Assembly (NCBI GenBank): GCA_902493335.1
Contig: CABUPJ010000005.1
Span: 15,294 to 79,293, forward strand
Direction of reading: 5' to 3'
DNA length: 64,000 nt
Origin: an uncultured Porphyromonadaceae bacterium
GTDB taxonomy: Bacteria > Bacteroidota > Bacteroidia > Bacteroidales > Muribaculaceae
Below are positions 1 to 8,241 of this stretch, in pieces (position 1 is the first letter of the stretch; each line of letters opens with the position of its first letter). Made by a program: the position numbers and the translations under genes. Below the pieces are notes generated by a model that saw nothing but the letters and a program-made list of their open reading frames with translations, was not told the origin of the DNA and did no database searches.

Positions 1-139
1 TGTAAGTTTCGACATCACTCCCGAAACTCTTAAATTCTATAACTACAATATTGACTTTGTCAACGAACCCGGCGACTTTGAAGTGATGGTCGGTCCCAAC
101 AGCCGTGACGTGACCAAACTGAAATTCACTTTGAAATAA
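1..139 (+). CDS. GH3 glycosidase, C-terminal end only (partial)
   Basis: The reading frame enters at base 2 and runs 45 codons to TAA at 137-139. It reads as the end of a fibronectin III-like domain: TPETLKFYN, then EPGDFEVMVG and NSRDV. This is the usual C-terminus of family 3 beta-glucosidase/xylosidase proteins, where the domain packs beside the catalytic core. The end of the neighbouring complete GH3 protein has the same plan (DPGKFEALVGASSRD), so the two are probably tandem paralogues acting on beta-linked sugars in the periplasm. The catalytic part lies outside the window, so substrate cannot be judged. Confidence 0.8.
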   Translation, partial: VSFDITPETLKFYNYNIDFVNEPGDFEVMVGPNSRDVTKLKFTLK

Positions 140-163
140 GCGTCTCTAACCTGAGATTTAACC

Positions 164-205
164 TTTCAGACGGCGGTGCATGCTCTTGTGTGCCGCCGTC
201 TGAAA
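164..205 (+). terminator. GC-rich hairpin after the partial GH3 gene
   Basis: Arms TTTCAGACGGCGG (164-176) and CCGCCGTCTGAAA (193-205) pair perfectly over 13 bp around a 16-nt loop. The T run after it is poor, so it may work as a weak terminator or as a 3' stabiliser. Confidence 0.6.
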
Positions 206-221
206 TAATAATCAGCCCCTC

Positions 222-255
222 TTGACGCCTCAGTCATAAAATTTTATTATCTTTG
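222..255 (+). promoter_or_regulatory. Bacteroidetes-type promoter for the GH3 gene
   Basis: A -7 box TATCTTTG sits at 248-255 and a TTG at 222-224 may be the -33 element, with a slightly long gap. This predicts a leader of about 40 nt before the ATG at 300. Confidence 0.55.
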
Positions 256-299
256 TTGAGTCATAAACACATTTTTTACCTATAAAATCAAAACCTGTG

Positions 300-2528
300 A
301 TGAAACTTAAGTCATTGCTTTTATCCTGTTCCTTTGCAGCTGTCCTGACCGCTCAGGCAGCCGTGCCTGTCTATCTTGACAGATCAAAACCTATTGAAGA
401 CCGTGTCGAGGACGCTCTCTCGCGCATGACAACCGAAGAGAAAATCGCCATTATCCACGCCCAGTCGAAATTCTCGTCGGCCGGCGTGCCCCGTTTGGGT
501 ATTCCCGAGCTGTGGACCGATGACGGTCCTCACGGTGTCCGCCCCGAAGTCCTGTGGGACGAATGGGACCAGGCCGGCTGGACCAACGACTCTTGTATCG
601 CTTTTCCCGCCCTGACAGCCCTTGCCGCCACGTGGGACCGCGATGTCTCGCGTCTCTACGGCAAATCGCTCGGCGAAGAAGCACGCTACCGCAAGAAAGA
701 TGTCATCCTCGGCCCCGGTGTCAACATCTACCGCACACCCCTCAACGGCCGTAACTTCGAGTATATGGGCGAAGATCCCTATCTTGCCGCCAAGATGGTC
801 GTGCCCTATATCAAGGGCCTCCAGAGCAACGGCGTGGCTGCCTGTCTCAAACATTTCGCCCTGAACAACAACGAGGTCAACCGTCACACGAGCAACGTCA
901 TCGTCGACGACCGCGCCCTCTATGAAATCTATCTTCCCGCCTTTAAGGAGGCGGTCGACAGCGGCGTGTGGTCGGTGATGGGTGCATATAACCTCTACAA
1001 AGACCAGCATCTCTGCCATAACCAGTATATTCTTAACGATATTCTCAAAGGCGAGTGGGGCTTCGACGGCGCCGTCATCTCTGACTGGGGCGGCACACAC
1101 GACACCGAGCAGGCCATCCACAACGGTCTCGACCTCGAGTTCGGCAGCTGGACCGACGGACTGTCGCAGGGCACCAACAACGCTTACGACAACTATTACC
1201 TCGCGATGCCTTACCTCAAGCTCATCAAAGCCGGCAAGGTCGGCACGAAAGAACTCGACGAGAAGGCCCGCCGCGTCCTTCGCCTGATGTACCGCACGGT
1301 CATGGATAACAACCGCCCCTATGGCTCTCTTTGCTCGCCGGAGCATTCCGAGGCTGCCCGTCATATCGGCGAAGAGGGCATCGTGCTCCTCGCCAACCGC
1401 GGCAATGTCCTGCCCATGAAGCTCGACGGCCGTAAGAAAGTCGCCGTCATCGGCGAGAACGCCATCAAGATGATGACTGTCGGCGGCGGCAGCTCGTCGC
1501 TCAAAGCCAAATTTGAGATCTCGCCCCTCGACGGCCTGCGCAAACGCCTCGCCGGCAAAGCCGACGTCGTCTATGCCCGCGGCTATGTCGGTGACACGAC
1601 CGGCGAATACAACGGCGTCACGACCGGCCAGAACCTCGCTGACGACCGCACCCCCGAGCAGCTTATCGCCGAGGCGGTCGACGTTGCCAAAGACGCCGAT
1701 TATGTCATTTTTGTCGGCGGTCTCAACAAAGACAACCATCAGGACTGCGAGGACAGCGACCGCGCAGGTCTCGAACTTCCATACAACCAGGATGCCGTCA
1801 TCGAGGCTCTTGCCGCTGTCAATCCCAATCTCATTGTCGTCAACATCTCGGGCAACGCCGTGGCTATGCCCTGGGTCGACAAGGTGCCTGCCATCGTTCA
1901 GGCATGGTTCCTCGGCTCTGAGGGGGGCAATGCCCTTGCATCGGTGCTGACCGGCGACGTCAACCCCTCGGGCAAACTCCCGATGACTTTCCCCGCGCGT
2001 CTCTCTGACGTGGGTGCCCATGCGGTCGGCCAGTATCCCGGCACGCCCCGTAACGACGGCTCTAATATCGTCGACATCGAGTATCGCGAAGGCATCTTTG
2101 TCGGCTACCGCTGGGCCGACAAAAACAAGATTCAGCCGCTCTTCCCCTTCGGTCACGGTCTGAGCTATACGACATTTGACTACGGCAAGGCTACCATCGA
2201 CAAGACCGAGGGCTCGGCCGACGATGTCTTCACAGTCAGCATCCCGGTCACCAACACAGGCGACCGTGCCGGCCGCGAGATTGTCCAGCTCTATGTCTCA
2301 GACCTCAAGACCACACTCCCGCGTCCGGTCAAAGAACTCAAGGGCTTTAAGAAAATCAGCCTCGAACCGGGTCAGACCGAGACAGTCACCTTCGAGATTT
2401 CGCGTGACGACCTGAGCTACTTCGATGCCGACAAACACGCCTGGGTCGTTGATCCGGGCAAGTTTGAGGCTCTTGTCGGCGCCTCGTCGCGCGACATACG
2501 CTCTAAAGTTGCCTTTAAAGTGAAGTAA
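300..2528 (+). CDS. Glycoside hydrolase family 3, exported
   Basis: The 742-residue protein has the full GH3 layout: signal peptide, (beta/alpha)8 barrel, alpha/beta sandwich (about 370-600) and a C-terminal fibronectin III-like domain. The nucleophile should be the Asp of ISDWGG near residue 262. KHFALNNNE and NRHTSN are further GH3 barrel motifs. The family hydrolyses terminal beta-glucosides, beta-xylosides and related links; substrate cannot be read from sequence. A GTG precedes the ATG at 300; the ATG is preferred because the signal peptide starts there. Cleavage at LTA/Q would leave an N-terminal Gln. It follows the end of another GH3 gene but has its own promoter. Confidence 0.93.
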   Translation: MKLKSLLLSCSFAAVLTAQAAVPVYLDRSKPIEDRVEDALSRMTTEEKIAIIHAQSKFSSAGVPRLGIPELWTDDGPHGVRPEVLWDEWDQAGWTNDSCIAFPALTALAATWDRDVSRLYGKSLGEEARYRKKDVILGPGVNIYRTPLNGRNFEYMGEDPYLAAKMVVPYIKGLQSNGVAACLKHFALNNNEVNRHTSNVIVDDRALYEIYLPAFKEAVDSGVWSVMGAYNLYKDQHLCHNQYILNDILKGEWGFDGAVISDWGGTHDTEQAIHNGLDLEFGSWTDGLSQGTNNAYDNYYLAMPYLKLIKAGKVGTKELDEKARRVLRLMYRTVMDNNRPYGSLCSPEHSEAARHIGEEGIVLLANRGNVLPMKLDGRKKVAVIGENAIKMMTVGGGSSSLKAKFEISPLDGLRKRLAGKADVVYARGYVGDTTGEYNGVTTGQNLADDRTPEQLIAEAVDVAKDADYVIFVGGLNKDNHQDCEDSDRAGLELPYNQDAVIEALAAVNPNLIVVNISGNAVAMPWVDKVPAIVQAWFLGSEGGNALASVLTGDVNPSGKLPMTFPARLSDVGAHAVGQYPGTPRNDGSNIVDIEYREGIFVGYRWADKNKIQPLFPFGHGLSYTTFDYGKATIDKTEGSADDVFTVSIPVTNTGDRAGREIVQLYVSDLKTTLPRPVKELKGFKKISLEPGQTETVTFEISRDDLSYFDADKHAWVVDPGKFEALVGASSRDIRSKVAFKVK

Positions 2529-2547
2529 GAAAAATTAGTGCGATATG

Positions 2548-2584
2548 AAAGACGCCGCGCCTCAACGGGTTGCGGCGTCTTTTT
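2548..2584. terminator. Terminator shared by convergent GH3 and MFS genes
   Basis: Arms AAAGACGCCGC (2548-2558) and GCGGCGTCTTT (2572-2582) are perfect complements, and Ts continue on the + strand. The stop codon and last codons of the minus-strand MFS gene lie inside the hairpin, so this terminator is partly coding. Confidence 0.75.
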
Positions 2585-3716
2585 CGTCTCTGTAGAGCGC
2601 AAACAGCGCCGTCGCTCCTATCAGTGCGAATGGTACGCCCAACAGCGCCGGCGAGTCGAGGCCGAAGCCCTCTTTGATTGCCAATCCGCCGAGCGAGGCC
2701 GACACGGCGTTCGAGACGTTGAACGCAATCTGTATTCCCGCGCCGCCGAGCATCTCGCCGCCTTTGGCGTATTTCACAATCAGATACTGCAGCGGGCCGC
2801 CGATGGCAAATAGTCCCGCCGTCGCGGTGAACATCAGCAGCAGCGACGCTACCTTCATCGCCGCGCACAGATATATCGCCGGCATGACGATGACGAGTAT
2901 CGCGGCCACCCAGCCGGTGACATACGACGCGCGGTAGCGGTCGGCCAACTTGCCTGCGACGGCGTTGCCCGTAACCATGCCCGCGCCGGCGAGCATCATC
3001 ACCCACGTCATCGCCTGCGCCGAGAAGCCTGTGATGTCGGTCATCACCGGCTCGACGTAGCTAAACCAGCAGTAGACGCTCGCCTGGCCGAAGAACACAC
3101 CCGTGTAGATCAGCCACGGCTCTTTGTGGCGCAGGAAGCCGAACTGGCCCTTGATGCCCGTGTCGGGCAGTGGTTTGAGGTAGGGCAGCCACAGTGTCAT
3201 CGCCGTGAAGGCCAAGAGGCCGAACAAGGCCACGATGCCGAAGGAAAAGCGCCAGTTGAGCGTCGTGCTTATGAATGTCGCGGCAGGTACGCCGACGACG
3301 TTTGCCACCGTCATGCCGCCGACCATCACGGCTACCGCCGAAGCGCCGTGGCCCTTGTCGGCCAAACGCGAACAGACGATAGCACCCGCGCCGAAGAATG
3401 CCCCGTGAGGCAGCCCCGACGCAAATCGGGCGCATAGCAGCGTCAGATAGCCCGGCGCCAAAGCCGCACAGAGATTACCGAGGAATATTACTGCACTGAG
3501 TATCAGCATCAGCGTCTTAAGCGGCAGCCGCCGCAGAGCTATCAGCAGCGGAGCGCCGACGGCCACTCCGAGCGAGTATGCCGAAATGAAATGTCCGGCT
3601 TTGACAATGCTGATATCCAGTCCGTCGGCAACATCGCCGAGTATGCCCATCATGCCGAATTCGGCGATGCCGAGAGCAAAGGTGCCTATGGCCAAGGAAA
3701 TTAGACTACGTTTCAT
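2562..3716 (-). CDS. MFS transporter, AraJ-like efflux type
   Basis: A protein of 384 residues with about 12 hydrophobic segments, starting MKRSLISLAIGTFALG, which fits the 12-TM sugar or drug efflux branch of the major facilitator superfamily (AraJ/YdhP-like). Segments such as FASGLPHGAFFGAGA and GGMTVANVVGVP resemble that branch. It probably exports small solutes across the inner membrane by proton antiport; the substrate is unknown. The frame opens 14 codons earlier, but the ATG at 3716 begins the first membrane helix and has a TAATTTTG box upstream on the minus strand (3756-3763). It is convergent with the GH3 gene and stands alone. Confidence 0.85.
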   Translation of the reverse strand: MKRSLISLAIGTFALGIAEFGMMGILGDVADGLDISIVKAGHFISAYSLGVAVGAPLLIALRRLPLKTLMLILSAVIFLGNLCAALAPGYLTLLCARFASGLPHGAFFGAGAIVCSRLADKGHGASAVAVMVGGMTVANVVGVPAATFISTTLNWRFSFGIVALFGLLAFTAMTLWLPYLKPLPDTGIKGQFGFLRHKEPWLIYTGVFFGQASVYCWFSYVEPVMTDITGFSAQAMTWVMMLAGAGMVTGNAVAGKLADRYRASYVTGWVAAILVIVMPAIYLCAAMKVASLLLMFTATAGLFAIGGPLQYLIVKYAKGGEMLGGAGIQIAFNVSNAVSASLGGLAIKEGFGLDSPALLGVPFALIGATALFALYRDEKDAATR

Positions 3717-3886
3717 AAACCTGATTTTAGAATCACTTATTGGAAAATTGCGCGGCAAAATTAATTGTTTTTTACGGCTAAAGCAAATAGTTGTAAAATT
3801 AAAGGTTTATAGTACTTATTTGTTTAAATATTGTTAAGCACAAGCAAAAATCTTTTCAAAAACTATGTTTTATAACATAAGTCTAT

Positions 3887-3965
3887 TAACTTTGCATCGT
3901 GTTTTTCATGGTATTAGATTTAAGGTTAAAAAGATTATTCGTCGTGATGACGGATAATTTTTTTT
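3887..3965 (+). ncRNA. Candidate short transcript: promoter followed by terminator
   Basis: A -7 box TAACTTTG lies at 3887-3894. About 40 nt downstream a hairpin has arms ATTATTCGTC (3934-3943) and GACGGATAAT (3949-3958), a 5-nt loop and eight Ts (3958-3965), a textbook intrinsic terminator. No open reading frame lies between them. The predicted RNA is about 65 nt. No clear -33 box is seen. It could be a small RNA or an attenuated leader. Confidence 0.45.
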
Positions 3966-4116
3966 GTCCCTGTTCCATCGCCGACATTTGAAAAACATAA
4001 AACAAAAGATTGATTTAATGCATCGTGGCGTGCATAGAATTAATATTCTGTTTTTCTGCTATTTTGTTCTTATGTTCGTTTTCTATCGGCAGAAGTTGCA
4101 ATAAAAGTGTCTTTGG

Positions 4117-4148
4117 TTTTGCAGCGTTGGATTAAATGATTATATTTG
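4117..4148 (+). promoter_or_regulatory. Strong promoter in the 3.7-4.4 kb intergenic region
   Basis: TTTTG at 4117-4121 and TATATTTG at 4141-4148 are separated by 19 bp, the best match to the Bacteroides -33/-7 consensus in this stretch. Transcription should start near 4155, about 290 nt before the next gene. Confidence 0.65.
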
Positions 4149-4154
4149 CTGCGC

Positions 4155-4262
4155 AATCAGTTCGGTTTGTCCGACTGAGGGAAGTTACATTACCTTGGCA
4201 ATACGCCGGCGACGTCCGGAGTAAGTAATGGGACGGCTCTCTTCCCCTTGAAATATATATTT
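4155..4262 (+). ncRNA. Candidate structured RNA with two hairpin domains
   Basis: Downstream of the strong promoter the sequence folds by eye into hairpin 1 (CAGTTCGG at 4158-4165 with CCGACTG at 4171-4177, one bulge) and a longer nested domain: GGGAAG (4179-4184) with CTTCCC (4241-4246), inside it CATTAC (4188-4193) with GTAATG (4225-4230), and an inner CCGG/CCGG loop. A U-rich tract follows at 4251-4265. It could be a stand-alone RNA (a 6S-like role is one idea only) or a cis-acting leader of the Sel1 gene. I cannot assign it to a known family. Confidence 0.45.
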
Positions 4263-4377
4263 TTTCTGCGTCCCGTCTTGCAGAATTTTCAGAAGTGATA
4301 TCGTCAGATATCGCGTAATGTTAATTCTCAAGAAGATGGATGCCAGGTTGTCTTTTATCTTTATAGCGAAAAGTGTT

Positions 4378-4414
4378 AAACCGCCCCTCCGGCAGAAGCC
4401 GGGGAGCGGTTTTG
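4378..4414. promoter_or_regulatory. GC-rich hairpin just upstream of the Sel1 gene
   Basis: Arms AAACCGC (4378-4384) and GCGGTTT (4406-4412), with an inner CCGGC/GCCGG stem capped by AGAA, form a strong hairpin ending about 30 nt before the ATG at 4446. The T run is short (TTTTG), so it may be a weak terminator or attenuator in the leader. Confidence 0.5.
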
Positions 4415-4445
4415 TTGTGTATAAATAATAAATAAACCAAACCAA

Positions 4446-5561
4446 ATGAAACAATCAGTAATTATTGCAAGCTCGTTGCTGTTGCTTGCCACGGCATGTG
4501 GACCGTCGACAGCAGAACTCAAGGAGAAAGCCAATGCGGGTGACAATGCCGCTCTTGTGGCATGGGGCAACACAGACGATCCCGAAGGTATGTTTACTCT
4601 CGCCCAGGAGTATCTCAAAGGCGATCGTGTGACGTTTAATTCCGACAGCGCCATAATGCTTTTCCAGGCCGCTGCCGATAAAGACTATACACCGGCGATC
4701 AATCAGCTGGCCGATTTTTATTTAAACGGAGCGTGGGTTGAAGAAAATCCTGAAAAGGCTTTTGCCATGTATGAAAAACTTGCCGGGAAGGATGACGCTT
4801 ATGCGCTGTATATGGTCGGTGTATGCTACTATCAAGGCTATGGCACGGATTATAATGAAGGCAAAGGTCTTACAAATCTTGAGAAAGCCTCGTCAAAAGG
4901 TCTCAAGGACGCTAAGACCTATCTCGCAGGTATCTATTCAAACAAAGATTCGCATCTGTTCGATTCGCAGAAAGCGCTGAAGATCTATCGTGAAATGGCA
5001 GAAAGCGGCGAAGTGGCAGACATTGACAATCTTGCCTTTTACTTAGTGACACTCGAACCATCGGAAGAGAATGACCGAGAGGCTGTTGAACTGTGGAAAA
5101 AAGGTGCGGAGAAAGATGACGCCAACTCGATTTACAATCTTGGATGGAGTGCTGAAAACGGTCGTGGTGTCGAGGTGAACATCGAAGCCGCCAAGGAATA
5201 TTACCAGCGTGCAGCCGCCCTTGGCAACGAAAACGCCATAAAAGCTATCGACAGACTTACGCCCAAGCAGTTTATGGTCGGCGGTCATACATATCAGGGT
5301 AAAACAAAATTCGCTACCGATTTCGGCGGCATCAACCATAACACCGAGATTTACTTTTACCACGGTGGATCATATACGGCAAAACTTGGCGGCGGTATCA
5401 ATATTCTGTATGAGCGCGGTGTCTATCGTCAGAACGGCAATACAATCAATATTATCCGTGAGGACGGCAGCGAAGGCACTTTGACGATGTCGAACGGCGG
5501 ACGCACTCTGTCGGGCACTATCAGCAGAGGCGAAAGCGGCACACTTACCCTGGTGAAATAA
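4446..5561 (+). CDS. Sel1-repeat lipoprotein
   Basis: A 371-residue protein with an N-terminal lipoprotein signal; Cys18 in LATAC is the likely lipidated residue. Residues about 45-275 hold Sel1/TPR-like repeats, recognisable by phrases such as AMLFQAAADKDYTPAINQLA, YMVGVCYYQGYGTD and YNLGWSAENGRGVEVN. Such repeats form helical scaffolds that bind other proteins. The last 95 residues are a separate Gly- and Thr-rich beta domain I do not recognise. It is probably anchored on the periplasmic side of a membrane. It stands alone, with a structured leader upstream and a terminator downstream. The exact role is unknown. Confidence 0.85.
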   Translation: MKQSVIIASSLLLLATACGPSTAELKEKANAGDNAALVAWGNTDDPEGMFTLAQEYLKGDRVTFNSDSAIMLFQAAADKDYTPAINQLADFYLNGAWVEENPEKAFAMYEKLAGKDDAYALYMVGVCYYQGYGTDYNEGKGLTNLEKASSKGLKDAKTYLAGIYSNKDSHLFDSQKALKIYREMAESGEVADIDNLAFYLVTLEPSEENDREAVELWKKGAEKDDANSIYNLGWSAENGRGVEVNIEAAKEYYQRAAALGNENAIKAIDRLTPKQFMVGGHTYQGKTKFATDFGGINHNTEIYFYHGGSYTAKLGGGINILYERGVYRQNGNTINIIREDGSEGTLTMSNGGRTLSGTISRGESGTLTLVK

Positions 5562-5610
5562 ACCTTTATTAAATATATCCTCGAAAAGGCTATAGGCTGT
5601 TTCAGGTTGT

Positions 5611-5645
5611 CCCTGCACTCTGTTATCGGGTGCAGGGATTTTATT
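5611..5645 (+). terminator. Terminator of the Sel1 lipoprotein gene
   Basis: Arms CCCTGCAC (5611-5618) and GTGCAGGG (5630-5637) are followed by ATTTTATT. It lies between convergent genes. Confidence 0.75.
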
Positions 5646-5646
5646 G

Positions 5647-6714
5647 CTAAAGTTGTCCGACGGCGCGGATGACGGTAGTTGGATGGTCGGGGTCGTTGGC
5701 GATGACCGAGATTCGGGCGTTGAGGAGCGAGCCGGGCAGAGCCGAGGGATCGACGGTGACTGTCACGGTGGCGTGTTTGCCTTTTTTAACGCTTGTCTTG
5801 TCGCAGCTGACGGTGACGCCGGGGTCCGTGGTGTAGACGCGGCGTATCTCAAGCGTCGATTTGCCACGGTTCTCGATCTCGAAGGTGCGGCTTACGTCTC
5901 CTCCGTCGGACGGGAGACGTCCGAAGTCGACAGTCTTGTCCGCGATGACTATTTCGGGCGCTTTGGCGCGTTCGCCGGGCGTCAGACGGCTGAAATCTTC
6001 GTTGACGATGGCGGTCAGAGGTATTGTGTAGGCCGCTTTGCCTTTGTCGGGTATGATGCTGACCGAGTCTTCGACTAGGCCGTAGAGGTTGTTTTTAGAA
6101 CTGTGGTAATAGCAGACAATCGACACCTGTTCGCCCGGACCGACAGCTGCCGGCTCGAAGACGATGTCGACGCAGTCGGGCTTATAGGCGACGGCGGGTC
6201 TGATGGTGTCATTGCTGCGGTTATAGCCTTCGACAAAGACGCTTTTGAGATGACCTTTCGATACCTGGCCGAACATGACGGCGCCGTTGCGCAGCTTCAT
6301 CGCGTCCATCTCGACGGGGTAGCGCCGGGCGACAGAAGCTGACGAGCCGACAACGACCCCCGTGATTGTCAGCTTTGAGCGCTTGGCCGGAGTATTGGTG
6401 TCGACCTGTATCTTCTTGTTGAAGCGACCGGGACGTCCGGCAGGGTCATATTTGACAGTTATCGCCGCCGTGTCGCCGGGAGCTACAGGCGCGGTGCTGT
6501 AGTCGGGTGTCGTGCAGCCGCAGGATGTGTGGACGTCAAGCACGACGAGCGGCGCATCGCCGGTGTTGACGTATCTGAAGAGGCAGGTAGCCACGCCGTT
6601 GTCTTCGTCGAAGGCTCCGAAATTGTGTTCGGTCTCGAGCCATTTGATTTCCGGCGATGCCGCACCGGCATAAAAGCCGATGAGTGAGGACGCTAATAGG
6701 TATAAAGCCTTCAT
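5647..6714 (-). CDS. DUF1573 protein with two Ig-like domains, exported
   Basis: A 355-residue protein with a signal peptide (cleavage probably after AGAA). Residues about 24-125 form a typical DUF1573 domain: HNFGAFDE, then FRYVNTGDAPL and TSCGCTTPDY, then PGDTAAITVKYDP. A second copy near residues 255-355 has VDFGRLPSDGG and FEIENRGKSTL but lacks the SCGCT loop. DUF1573 is a small Ig-like fold common in Bacteroidetes envelope proteins and of unknown function. It may be the last gene of the glucan operon upstream (91-bp gap), but it is not obviously linked in function. Confidence 0.85.
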   Translation of the reverse strand: MKALYLLASSLIGFYAGAASPEIKWLETEHNFGAFDEDNGVATCLFRYVNTGDAPLVVLDVHTSCGCTTPDYSTAPVAPGDTAAITVKYDPAGRPGRFNKKIQVDTNTPAKRSKLTITGVVVGSSASVARRYPVEMDAMKLRNGAVMFGQVSKGHLKSVFVEGYNRSNDTIRPAVAYKPDCVDIVFEPAAVGPGEQVSIVCYYHSSKNNLYGLVEDSVSIIPDKGKAAYTIPLTAIVNEDFSRLTPGERAKAPEIVIADKTVDFGRLPSDGGDVSRTFEIENRGKSTLEIRRVYTTDPGVTVSCDKTSVKKGKHATVTVTVDPSALPGSLLNARISVIANDPDHPTTVIRAVGQL

Positions 6715-6805
6715 GATGTCTTAAAATAATGAATGGCATGCCGCTTGTGCGGCACACCATCCTGATTGTTCGCTTTTGAATCTGTTAATCGTAAGTTTGT
6801 ATGGA

Positions 6806-8227
6806 TTATTCGGTTTTTTTCTTGCAGGCGGCGCGTTTTTTGGGCGCAGCCTTTTTGGCCGGTTCCTTAGCTTCCTTGCTTTCTTTGACTTCGGGTTTGG
6901 GCTGACGCAGCAGATGCTCTTCGTTGAAGTGTTCGATGTTTTTGCGCATCGACACGACCTCTTTGTTGAGCATCTCGATTTCGGCAGCCTGATTGCGGAT
7001 AGTGGTCAGCAGCGAGTTGAGCTCCTCGTTCTCGATCGAGAGGGGATACTGTTCCTCGACGCGAACGATGAAGTCGGCCAGGACATTCATGTAGTTTGTG
7101 AAAGCCTGGAACGGAGTCTCATAGGGGCTGAACATGCTGTGGGCCGCGCCGTCGGCGAAGTGCTTTGTCGACATATAGTAGAAGTGGTCGGAAGCCTGGA
7201 GATACCACCAGTCCTGTTTGAGGCGGCGGTCATCGCAGAGGCGCACGCGCTCGGCGACCGAGTAGAGTTTCTCGAATGCCTCGTTCTGGAGCTTGTTGCC
7301 GAGCCATGCCGAGGTGTCGCGGGCTTCGTCGGCACCCGAGATGGGGTGCATGATCGAGATTTCGCCGACGGGTTTGATTTTCGAGATGGCTTCGGAGGGT
7401 GTCCAGAATTCGATGCCGCGTTCGGCTGCGAATCGCGGAAGGGCTTCGAGGAACTGGAAGATGCCCGAGTTGGCGGGCTGGAAGCCGCCGAAGGTCTCGA
7501 GGTTCATGAACAGGTTGATGATCTGTTCATCTGCCGGAGTCGATGCGATCCAGTCGATATATTTGTCGGCGGTGAGGGGATATTCGCTCCACGATGTGTC
7601 GCCGAAACGTTTCGAGATGTCGTCGCTGAGTTTGGCGTTGCGCAGCAGCAGTTTGAGCTTGGGCGACGAAGCGGCTGTATAGACATAGTCGGGTGATTTC
7701 CAGCCGAGGATGTGCTTGGCGCCTTCGGTTAGGACGCCCTTGAAGCCCATGGCCGTAATCTGCGGGGCGAGGTCATCGAAGTAAATCAGCTCGGTGTTGT
7801 GGAGCACTTTGGGCTTGACGCCGAGGAGCGCGTGCAGCTTGTCGCACTCGACTTTGACCTGTTCGGCAAATTCGACGGGGTCGTTGAGCGATGCGAGCGA
7901 GTGGGCGTAAGGCTCGGCGACAAACTCGACGCAGCGTGTGTCGGCCAGACGTTTGAGCAGGTCGATGAATTCGGGCACATACTGCTCTATCTGCTCGATG
8001 GCGGCGCCGGTGATCGAGATTGAGCATTTGAAGGCGCCCTTGCTGTCCTCGATCATTTTCAGGAGGGTGCGGGCGGCGGGTATGTAGCTCTGCTCGGCGA
8101 TGCGGCTTATGATGTCATCGTTGAGAAAATCGTCGTAATAGTAATGGTCATTGCCGATGTCGAAGAAACGGTAGCGTTTGAGACGGAACGGCTGATGAAT
8201 CTCGAAATTGAAACAAATGGCTTTCAT
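6806..8227 (-). CDS. GH57 alpha-amylase-like protein, glycogen operon
   Basis: A cytoplasmic 473-residue protein starting MKAICFNFEIHQPFRL, the opening of family GH57 alpha-glucan enzymes. The nucleophile region is present (HNTELIYFDD, Glu146). The acid/base region reads FMNLETFGGF, with Asn242 where active members usually have Asp in FMDYETFGE. GH57-like homologues lacking one or both catalytic residues are known from Bacteroidetes, so this one may be impaired or may bind glycogen. The C-terminus has a coiled-coil stretch (about 400-440) and a Lys/Ala-rich tail. It is last in the debranching enzyme-glycogen synthase-GH57 operon, 14 bp after the synthase gene. Confidence 0.88.
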   Translation of the reverse strand: MKAICFNFEIHQPFRLKRYRFFDIGNDHYYYDDFLNDDIISRIAEQSYIPAARTLLKMIEDSKGAFKCSISITGAAIEQIEQYVPEFIDLLKRLADTRCVEFVAEPYAHSLASLNDPVEFAEQVKVECDKLHALLGVKPKVLHNTELIYFDDLAPQITAMGFKGVLTEGAKHILGWKSPDYVYTAASSPKLKLLLRNAKLSDDISKRFGDTSWSEYPLTADKYIDWIASTPADEQIINLFMNLETFGGFQPANSGIFQFLEALPRFAAERGIEFWTPSEAISKIKPVGEISIMHPISGADEARDTSAWLGNKLQNEAFEKLYSVAERVRLCDDRRLKQDWWYLQASDHFYYMSTKHFADGAAHSMFSPYETPFQAFTNYMNVLADFIVRVEEQYPLSIENEELNSLLTTIRNQAAEIEMLNKEVVSMRKNIEHFNEEHLLRQPKPEVKESKEAKEPAKKAAPKKRAACKKKTE

Positions 8228-8241
8228 ATTGAGTGTTACGT

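Noticed and set aside
384..2156. Long minus-strand open frame opposite the GH3 gene (590 codons)
   Set aside because: It lies wholly inside a well-supported gene. Such antisense frames arise from the GC-rich codon bias here, and its sequence has no recognisable domain. The same applies to antisense frames opposite metG, alkaline phosphatase, the GT4 synthase, DUF2156 and others.
4155..4262. Identification of the structured RNA as SRP RNA, tmRNA or RNase P RNA
   Set aside because: The conserved SRP loop, the tmRNA tRNA-like ends and the RNase P core motifs are not present. A 6S-like role could not be shown or excluded by eye.
4185..4454. 89-codon minus-strand frame before the Sel1 gene
   Set aside because: It covers two hairpin regions and overlaps the start of the Sel1 gene; the peptide has no family resemblance. 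Structured RNA explains the region better.
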